From: Proteobacteria bacterium UBA4656 | GTDB lineage: Bacteria; Pseudomonadota; Gammaproteobacteria; Xanthomonadales; Ahniellaceae | Direction of reading: 5' to 3' | Length of the DNA: 8,051 nucleotides | Assembly (NCBI GenBank): GCA_002405525.1 | Contig: DHLY01000163.1 | Location: forward strand, 48,021-56,071 | Part shown: positions 1-8,051 of the stretch, piece by piece | Layout: the number at the start of each line of letters is the position of its first letter | How positions within the stretch are numbered: the first letter of the stretch is position 1 | Made by a program: the position numbers and the translations under genes | Notes under the pieces: model-generated | What the model was told of the DNA's origin: nothing | The model's database searches: none | Seen by the model: only the letters and a program-made list of their open reading frames with translations

Positions 1-93
1 GCCGGTGTAGCTGCCGACCAGCGGCATCGTGGCCTGCACCACGGCCAGCAGCAGGGCCAGCGAGAGGGCGACCTGCCCGAGTTCAGCGATCAT
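1..93 (-). CDS. ccmF: CcmF, heme lyase subunit of cytochrome c maturation (N-terminus only, cut by window edge)
   Basis: Only the first 31 codons lie in the window; the rest runs off the left edge. The peptide begins MIAELGQVALSLALL and continues into a hydrophobic stretch ending QATMPLVGSYTG. This matches the start of CcmF, where a short acidic N-terminus leads into the first transmembrane helix with a conserved VQAT-P motif. CcmF is a multi-spanning inner-membrane protein that, with CcmH, transfers heme from holo-CcmE to the CxxCH motif of apocytochrome c in the periplasm. The ATG start is supported by a good ribosome binding site, GGAGG, 7 bases upstream. It follows ccmE after an 86-base gap, the largest in the operon. 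The identity rests on both the peptide and its position after ccmE. Confidence 0.88.
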   Translation of the reverse strand, partial: MIAELGQVALSLALLLAVVQATMPLVGSYTG

Positions 94-100
94 CGTCTTT

Positions 101-105
101 CCTCC
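101..105 (-). promoter_or_regulatory. Ribosome binding site of ccmF
   Basis: On the minus strand this reads GGAGG, with 7 bases to the ATG of ccmF. It fixes the ccmF start and shows that ccmF has its own initiation signal rather than relying on overlap with ccmE. Confidence 0.7.
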
Positions 106-147
106 ACCCCTGGCGCGGCCCGCGCCGTCCGGTCAAGCACCCCGCCG

Positions 148-170
148 CGCCGCGCGCTCCGCGCGCGGCG
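148..170 (-). repeat. GC-only hairpin between ccmE and ccmF
   Basis: A perfect 10-bp inverted repeat (148-157 against 161-170) with a 3-base loop lies 9 bases after the ccmE stop, in the 86-base gap before ccmF. Every base of the stem is G or C. No run of T follows on the minus strand, so it does not look like an intrinsic terminator. A role in mRNA stability, in pausing, or in setting the ratio of upstream to downstream Ccm proteins is possible but inferred. In DNA this GC-rich, such stems also arise by chance. Confidence 0.5.
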
Positions 171-179
171 AGCGGCCGA

Positions 180-653
180 TCAGGGCGCGCCCGCGCCCGG
201 CTTCACGGCCGCGCCGTCCTCGCGCGCCTGCGCGCGCGCAATGGCGTCGGCGACTTCCTTCGGCATGTAGTTCTCGTCGTGCTTGGCGAGCACCTCGCGG
301 GCGACGAACACGCCGCGCTGCGCATCGAGCGTCCCGGTCGCCACCACGCTCTGACCCTCACGAAACAGGTCGGGCAGGATGCCGGTGAACTCGACCGGCT
401 GGGTCTTGAAGCGGTCGGTGACCACGAACGAGACCTTCAGGTTCTCGGCGTTGCGGCCGACGCTGCCCTCTTCGACGATGCCGCCGAGCCGGAAGGTGCG
501 TACGCCCGGCGCCTTGCCATCGGCGATGTCGCTGGGGCTGAAAAAATGCTGGATGTTCTGGTTCAGCGCGGTCAGGGTCAGGGCGATCGCGGTGCCCGCC
601 CCGAGCAGGACCAGGCCGAGCAGCCACATGCGGCGGCGTCGGATCGGATTCAC
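180..653 (-). CDS. ccmE: CcmE, periplasmic heme chaperone
   Basis: CcmE carries heme bound covalently through a histidine and hands it from CcmC/D to CcmF/H. The 157-aa product has a basic N-terminus (MNPIRRRRM), one transmembrane anchor at about residues 9-30, and a periplasmic OB-fold beta-barrel. The heme-binding motif is visible as LAKHDENYMP, with H125 (covalent ligand) and Y129 (axial ligand), matching H130/Y134 of the E. coli protein. The C-terminal tail is alanine- and proline-rich and probably disordered, as is usual. The start is GTG. It is chosen because GGGAGG lies 7 bases upstream and because the GTG overlaps the ccmD stop by 4 bases (GTGA); the first internal ATG would remove the basic N-terminus. 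Length is typical for the family. Confidence 0.96.
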   Translation of the reverse strand: MNPIRRRRMWLLGLVLLGAGTAIALTLTALNQNIQHFFSPSDIADGKAPGVRTFRLGGIVEEGSVGRNAENLKVSFVVTDRFKTQPVEFTGILPDLFREGQSVVATGTLDAQRGVFVAREVLAKHDENYMPKEVADAIARAQAREDGAAVKPGAGAP

Positions 654-802
654 GAGCCGCCCTCCCTGCGCTGCTGCCGCGCGGCGCGGCTGCGCAGTGC
701 GGCCAGAAGGCGGCGTCGGCCGCCGGCGGCGGCGATCGCGTCGGCCGCCAGGAGGGTGAAGAACACGCCGTAGGCGGCGTGGATGAAGGGCCAGTGGTCC
801 AT
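650..802 (-). CDS. ccmD: CcmD, small membrane adaptor of the heme-loading complex
   Basis: This 50-aa gene begins MDHWPFIHAAYGVFFTLLAA. An HWxF...AYG start, one transmembrane helix at about residues 10-27 and a strongly basic C-terminal tail (RRRLLAALRSRAARQQRR) are the hallmarks of CcmD. In E. coli CcmD binds CcmC and CcmE and is needed to release holo-CcmE from the CcmABC complex. The ATG has AGGA 4 bases upstream. The stop codon overlaps the GTG of ccmE by 4 bases, which suggests translational coupling. At 50 residues it is shorter than the E. coli protein (about 69), though CcmD length varies. The position between ccmC and ccmE is the expected one. Confidence 0.9.
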   Translation of the reverse strand: MDHWPFIHAAYGVFFTLLAADAIAAAGGRRRLLAALRSRAARQQRREGGS

Positions 803-830
803 GTGGTCCTTGTCGTGGTCGATGATTCGC

Positions 831-1619
831 TCAGGGGCCGCGTGGCGCTTGACCGGCTGGACTATCGACCGGCGGCAGGCCCGCGAGTTCCCGTACCCAG
901 TTCTTGCCGCTTTCCATCTCCAGCACCATCAGTTGCGCGCGCGACAGCGCCGACCAGGCGTAGTAGAGCTTGGTCGCGACGGCCATCAGCAGCAGCGGCC
1001 AGAGCATGCTGGGGTCGATCGTGCTGCTCATCTTCGCGACGTTGATCGAGGACGGCTGGTGCAGCGTGTTCCACCAGTACACCGAATACTGGATGACCGG
1101 GATATTGACCAGGCCGATGATCGCCAGCAGTCCGGAGGCGAGCGCCGCCTTGCGGCGGTCCTCGATCGCCCGGTACAGGCCGATCACGCCGAAGTAGAGG
1201 AACAGCAGGACCAGGGTCGATGTCAGGCGCGCGTCCCACACCCAGTAGGTGCCCCAGGTGGGACGGCCCCACAGCGAACCGGTGCCCAGCGCGATCGCGG
1301 TGAATGCCGCGCCCACCGGCGCGCTGGCGATGCCCATGATCTCCGCGATCTTGATCCGCCACACGATGGCGACGAAGCCGCAGACCGCCATCACGGCGAA
1401 GATGAACTGACCCATCCACGCGCTCGGCACATGGATGTAGATGATGCGGAACGAGTCGCCCTGCAGGTAGTCGTCGGGCGCGCGGAACAGGCCCCAGTAA
1501 AGCGCCGCCGCGGTGATCGCCAGTGCCGTCCACAGGCACCACGGCCGCCAGCGCTCCGCGAAGGCGAAAAAGGTGGGCGGCGAGCCCATCCGGTGGAACC
1601 ACAGCATGAAGCGGTTCAT
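831..1619 (-). CDS. ccmC: CcmC, inner-membrane heme-handling protein
   Basis: CcmC binds heme at the periplasmic face of the membrane and promotes its covalent attachment to CcmE. The 262-aa product has six predicted membrane segments and the tryptophan-rich WWD-type motif of heme-handling proteins at residues 122-131 (WGTYWVWDAR). The two conserved axial histidines are H63 (in YIHVPSAW) and H187 (in NTLHQPSS), matching H60 and H184 in E. coli. The reading frame is open a further 47 codons upstream, but that extension lies inside ccmB, is proline/arginine-rich and does not resemble the family. The ATG at 1619 gives MNRFMLWFHRMGSPPTFF, a normal CcmC start. It lies 19 bases after ccmB and 28 bases before ccmD. 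No strong ribosome binding site is seen. Confidence 0.96.
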   Translation of the reverse strand: MNRFMLWFHRMGSPPTFFAFAERWRPWCLWTALAITAAALYWGLFRAPDDYLQGDSFRIIYIHVPSAWMGQFIFAVMAVCGFVAIVWRIKIAEIMGIASAPVGAAFTAIALGTGSLWGRPTWGTYWVWDARLTSTLVLLFLYFGVIGLYRAIEDRRKAALASGLLAIIGLVNIPVIQYSVYWWNTLHQPSSINVAKMSSTIDPSMLWPLLLMAVATKLYYAWSALSRAQLMVLEMESGKNWVRELAGLPPVDSPAGQAPRGP

Positions 1620-1638
1620 GGCGTGCTCGAGCCTCGTG

Positions 1639-2322
1639 TCACGCGGTGCCGATCCGGATCGCCGCCGCGCAGCCCAGCGGGGCGAGCGGCAGCGCCACGG
1701 CAAGCCCGGCGGCCAGGAACAGCAAGGCCGCGCTGGGGTCGCCGCCGGTGGCGGCGGCATCTACCGCGCCGGCGCCGAAGATCAGCACCGGCACCGTCAG
1801 CGGCAGCACCAGCAGCGCGAGCAGGATACCAGAGCGGCGCATGGCGACCGTCAGCGCGGCGCAGCAGGCGCCGACCAGCGACAGCAGCGGGGTGCCGAGG
1901 GCCAGCGCACCGACCAGCGCCGGCACGGCCTCGCGCGGAAGGCCCAGCATGTACGCCAGCAGCGGCGCGACCAGGGTCAGCGGCAGTCCGGTTCCCAGCC
2001 AGTGGGCGAGGATGCGGGCGGCGGCCAGCAGGGCGAGCGGCTGTCCGGACACCGCGAGCTGGTCGAGGCTGCCGTCCTCGGCATCGCCGCGGAACAGCGC
2101 GTCCAGAGACAGCAGGCTGGCCAGCACCACGCTGACCCAGATGATGCCGCCGGCGACCCGCGCGAGCATCTGCGCCTCGGGACCCAGCGCGAGCGGGAAC
2201 AGGGTGGCGACCATCAGCGCGAAGAGCAGCGGGTTCACCGCGTCCGCGCGGAGTCGCCACAGCAGCAGCAGGTCGCGGCGCAGCAGCGCGAGCGCGGCGG
2301 CGCCCGGAGTGCCGGTCCTCAC
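1639..2322 (-). CDS. ccmB: CcmB, permease subunit of the heme-maturation ABC complex
   Basis: CcmB is the integral membrane partner of the ATPase CcmA. The CcmAB complex uses ATP hydrolysis to release heme-loaded CcmE from CcmC/D, rather than transporting heme itself. The 227-aa product has about six hydrophobic segments and the family's cytoplasmic coupling motif FRGDAEDGSLDQL at residues 78-90, close to the E. coli FxxDxxDGSLEQL. Length is close to the E. coli protein (220 aa). The start is taken as GTG at 2322, which overlaps the ccmA stop in GTGA. The frame is open 31 codons further upstream, but that stretch lies inside ccmA and does not look like the family. It ends 19 bases before ccmC. 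Confidence 0.95.
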   Translation of the reverse strand: MRTGTPGAAALALLRRDLLLLWRLRADAVNPLLFALMVATLFPLALGPEAQMLARVAGGIIWVSVVLASLLSLDALFRGDAEDGSLDQLAVSGQPLALLAAARILAHWLGTGLPLTLVAPLLAYMLGLPREAVPALVGALALGTPLLSLVGACCAALTVAMRRSGILLALLVLPLTVPVLIFGAGAVDAAATGGDPSAALLFLAAGLAVALPLAPLGCAAAIRIGTA

Positions 2323-2966
2323 GCGCGGCCGCCGAGTTGCAGCGCCGCCAGCCGCGGCAATGGCGGCGTGAACAGACCGTGGCTGGTGAACACCGCCGCA
2401 CCGCCGCGCTGGCACTGCGTCTCCAGCATGCGGTCCACCAGCCGCTGGCCGTCGCGATCGAGGTTGGCGTAGGGCTCGTCGAGCAACCAGAGCGGGGCCG
2501 GATCGAGCAGCAGCGCGGCGAGCGCGGTGCGCTTGCGCTGGCCCGCCGAAAGGGTGCGCACCGGCAGATCCTCGTAGCCCTCGAGACCCACCGACCGCAG
2601 CGCCGCCTCCGGCGTGTGGCCCGGGCGCGCGCCGGACAGCGCGACCCTGAAGCGCAGGTTCTCCAGCGGGCTGAGGTCGGCCTTGAGCCCGAGGTGGTGG
2701 CCGAGCAGCGCGATCCCGCCGGATACCCGGCCCGCGCCCGCCAGCGGCGCGCCCTGCCAGTGGATTTCGCCCTCGCCGGGATCGAGCAGGCCGGCGAGCA
2801 CCCGCAACAGGGTGGTCTTTCCGGCGCCATTGCCGCCCTCCACCACCAGCGCGCCACCGCCGGCCACCGCCAGGTCGAGGGGGCCGAAGATCGGCTCGCC
2901 GTCGCGCGCGAAACTGAGGCCGCGCGCGGCGATCAGCGGCGGCGGGGACACGTCGTCGGCCATCAT
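2319..2966 (-). CDS. ccmA: CcmA, ATPase subunit of the heme-maturation ABC complex
   Basis: This is the cytoplasmic ATP-hydrolysing subunit that works with CcmB to release holo-CcmE. The 215-aa product shows all the ABC landmarks: Walker A GGNGAGKT at residues 44-51, signature LSAGQRKR at 139-146, Walker B PLWLLDEP at 158-165, and switch histidine H196 (FTSHG). The segment LLGHHLGLKADLSPLENL at about 87-104 is the CcmA form of the Q-loop region; the E. coli protein has GHQPG here, so a histidine (H91) replaces glutamine. The start could be either of two adjacent ATG codons. The first, at 2966, is preferred because it overlaps the upstream stop in ATGA. It overlaps ccmB by 4 bases at its end. 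Length fits the family. Confidence 0.96.
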   Translation of the reverse strand: MMADDVSPPPLIAARGLSFARDGEPIFGPLDLAVAGGGALVVEGGNGAGKTTLLRVLAGLLDPGEGEIHWQGAPLAGAGRVSGGIALLGHHLGLKADLSPLENLRFRVALSGARPGHTPEAALRSVGLEGYEDLPVRTLSAGQRKRTALAALLLDPAPLWLLDEPYANLDRDGQRLVDRMLETQCQRGGAAVFTSHGLFTPPLPRLAALQLGGRA

Positions 2967-3454
2967 GGACGCTGAGCTTCCGTGGACACTGATGCTACCC
3001 AGACCACGAAAGGGGTGTCCACGACCGGCAAGGGCCAGTGCGCGCGCAGCACGCGCAGGCAAGCCGCTTCGCCGAGGCGTCCCGCCAGCAGGCCGCATTG
3101 CCCGAAGCGGTCGGCCAGCCGGTCGGCCTCTTCGGCGCCGATGCCGAGTGCGAACACACTGCGCTCGGCGTGGCCGCCCCGGGGGTCGCTGTTGAGGCCC
3201 GGCCAGCACGTGTGGCCCGCCGCGCGGAGCAATGCGAGCAGGCGCGACTGCGCGGCGTCGTTGGCGCGCGCCTCGCGCGCCAAGGCCCCCGGATTGAAGG
3301 CAGTCAGCAGCGCCCAGGGGGTGCCGGCGGCGCCGATCTTCGCGCCGAAGGGCCGGCCCGGCGCCAGCAGATGCTCGCCGTCGGGCAGATACACCCGGTA
3401 TTGCGCGGCCAGGAAGGCGGCGAGCAGCGGGGGCGGGTGGGTCGGCGCTTGCAT
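2963..3454 (-). CDS. DUF3293-like small protein, first gene of the ccm operon
   Basis: A 163-aa soluble protein of unknown function. I recognise it as resembling the DUF3293 family from the N-terminal YRVYLPDG, the central PWALLTAFNPGA (residues 46-57, where the family usually has TAWNP), a following N65 and helix, the GLNSDPRGGHAERSVFALGI segment (86-105) and RFGQ (116-119). No signal peptide or membrane segment is visible, so it is probably cytoplasmic. The stop overlaps the first ATG of ccmA by 4 bases (ATGA), so it is very likely co-transcribed and translationally coupled with ccmA. Its own ribosome binding site is weak. The frame stays open to 3571, but that extension is arginine/proline-rich and crosses the palindromic region, so the ATG at 3454 is chosen. 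Any link to cytochrome c maturation is inferred from position only. Confidence 0.78.
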   Translation of the reverse strand: MQAPTHPPPLLAAFLAAQYRVYLPDGEHLLAPGRPFGAKIGAAGTPWALLTAFNPGALAREARANDAAQSRLLALLRAAGHTCWPGLNSDPRGGHAERSVFALGIGAEEADRLADRFGQCGLLAGRLGEAACLRVLRAHWPLPVVDTPFVVWVASVSTEAQRP

Positions 3455-3491
3455 CGAAGGCGACGGACGTGGGCGGCGGCGGGACGGGCAG

Positions 3492-3508
3492 CGCGCGCTT
3501 CGCGCGCG
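3492..3508. repeat. Small GC hairpin in the leader of the ccm operon
   Basis: A perfect 7-bp stem (3492-3498 against 3502-3508) with a TTC loop (GAA on the minus strand) lies 38 bases upstream of the DUF3293 start. If the promoter is near 3520-3550, this would be in the 5' untranslated region. It is built of alternating G and C, so chance occurrence in this composition is plausible. Confidence 0.35.
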
Positions 3509-3519
3509 GCGATGGCAGA

Positions 3520-3549
3520 CTAGCAGGGTGTCGCGAAACACCCTGCTGG
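3520..3549. promoter_or_regulatory. 10-bp perfect inverted repeat in the divergent intergenic region
   Basis: AGCAGGGTGT at 3522-3531 is exactly reversed as ACACCCTGCT at 3538-3547, around a 6-base spacer CGCGAA. A wobble pair and a C-G pair extend the stem to 3520/3549. The symmetry makes it a candidate operator for a dimeric regulator, or an RNA hairpin on either transcript. On the minus strand its edge overlaps CTAGTCT, which could contain a weak -10 box (TAGTCT) for the ccm operon, but I see no convincing -35 at the right distance. No T-tract follows on either strand, so an intrinsic terminator is unlikely. Confidence 0.45.
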
Positions 3550-3552
3550 CGC

Positions 3553-3568
3553 GCGGCATCGATGCCGC
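3553..3568. repeat. 16-bp perfect palindrome
   Basis: GCGGCATCGATGCCGC reads the same on both strands, with no spacer. It lies 5 bases beyond the 10-bp inverted repeat, in the region between the divergently oriented ccm operon and protease gene. Such a site could bind a symmetric protein dimer. Nothing in the sequence identifies the protein. Confidence 0.45.
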
Positions 3569-3580
3569 CATCGCAGATCA

Positions 3581-3594
3581 ATCGCGCAAGCGAT
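3581..3594. repeat. Short hairpin with GCAA tetraloop
   Basis: ATCGC (3581-3585) and GCGAT (3590-3594) flank GCAA, which on the plus strand would be a stable GNRA tetraloop. The stem is only 5 bp, so chance is a fair explanation. It is noted because it adds to the cluster of symmetric elements here. The rest of 3455-3740 shows no gene, and I could not assign a clear -35/-10 pair to either direction. Confidence 0.25.
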
Positions 3595-3730
3595 CGATTC
3601 GGCGGAAGGGGTTCGGACTTGCGAAGCCGAGCCACTGCAGGAAAGCCTTTCTCGACAGTCTGCCACGGCGCCTTGGCGCGGCGCCTGCGCGGGATCAACC
3701 GCCGCATTGGCGCCGCATGCAACTCAACGA

Positions 3731-3736
3731 AGGAGG
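3731..3736 (+). promoter_or_regulatory. Ribosome binding site of the S8 protease gene
   Basis: AGGAGG stands 4 bases before the ATG at 3741. This strong site fixes the start of the protease gene within a frame that is open for 253 codons further upstream (to 2982). The protein from this start begins directly with a signal peptide. Confidence 0.75.
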
Positions 3737-3740
3737 GCGG

Positions 3741-7910
<4,170 letters not shown>

Positions 7911-8051
7911 TGGGGTGCCGGTGTGCTGCGCTGCGCGCTGCGCACGGCGTTTCCGACGCCGCAACGCGCCCTGACATCGCGACCGCGCGGGCGCCGAAGC
8001 CCGGTGCGGCAGCGGACGGAACCAGCCCTCGCGGCGGCATGGCTGCTGCCA
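7911..8051. other. Non-coding stretch downstream of the protease
   Basis: These 141 bases hold no gene I can support. The only structure is a 6-bp hairpin (7945-7950 against 7956-7961, loop TTCCG) 34 bases after the protease stop, without a following T-run, and CTGCG-type short repeats at 7925-7943. The hairpin could take part in transcript ending, but it is not a canonical intrinsic terminator. An ATG at 8039 lacks a ribosome binding site and is cut by the window edge. Confidence 0.4.

Noticed and set aside
783..2135. 450-codon plus-strand frame opposite ccmB and ccmC
   Set aside because: Arg/Gln/His-rich translation typical of the antisense shadow of GC-rich genes. The opposite strand encodes clear CcmB and CcmC.
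3619..3647. Sigma-70 promoter for the protease (TTGCGA as -35)
   Set aside because: At 17-base spacing the -10 position reads AAAGCC, which is a poor match, so no promoter is called.
2982..3740. Upstream in-frame extension of the protease (253 codons)
   Set aside because: It is antisense to the DUF3293-like gene and lacks family resemblance. A strong ribosome binding site and a signal peptide start at 3741.
7945..7961. Intrinsic terminator of the protease gene
   Set aside because: The stem is only 6 bp and no T-run follows, so I list it only as structure within the downstream stretch.

Overview
The window comes from a GC-rich genome, most likely a gammaproteobacterium and possibly of the Xanthomonadales/Lysobacterales. 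I base this on the System I cytochrome c maturation genes in the order ccmABCDEF, on GC-biased codon use throughout, and on a secreted multidomain serine protease of a kind I associate with gammaproteobacteria. The placement rests on gene content and style, not on a phylogenetic marker.

Left part (1-3454, all minus strand): one tightly packed operon reading right to left. A DUF3293-like gene comes first, followed by ccmA (ABC ATPase), ccmB (ABC permease), ccmC (heme handling), ccmD (small membrane adaptor, 50 aa), ccmE (heme chaperone) and the first 31 codons of ccmF (heme lyase subunit), which runs off the left edge. Three junctions (DUF3293/ccmA, ccmA/ccmB, ccmD/ccmE) are 4-base ATGA or GTGA overlaps, which suggests translational coupling. 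Together CcmABCDE load heme onto the CcmE histidine in the periplasm, and CcmF (with CcmH/G, expected beyond the left edge) attaches it to apocytochromes.

Middle (3455-3740): a divergent intergenic region of 286 bases. It holds a 10-bp perfect inverted repeat, a 16-bp perfect palindrome and two smaller hairpins. It presumably contains the promoters for both directions, but I cannot place them with confidence.

Right part (3741-7910, plus strand): one large gene for an exported subtilisin-family (S8) protease of 1389 aa. It has a signal peptide, an I9-like propeptide, a catalytic domain interrupted by a PA domain, Fn3-like and PPC-like domains, and a C-terminal tandem repeat of about 116 residues. 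The last 141 bases (7911-8051) hold no gene I can support.

No mobile element, tRNA, rRNA or CRISPR array is visible. The region looks like ordinary chromosomal core (ccm) beside an accessory secreted enzyme. The least explained parts are the DUF3293 gene at the head of the ccm operon, the symmetric elements in the divergent promoter region, and the C-terminal repeat module of the protease.
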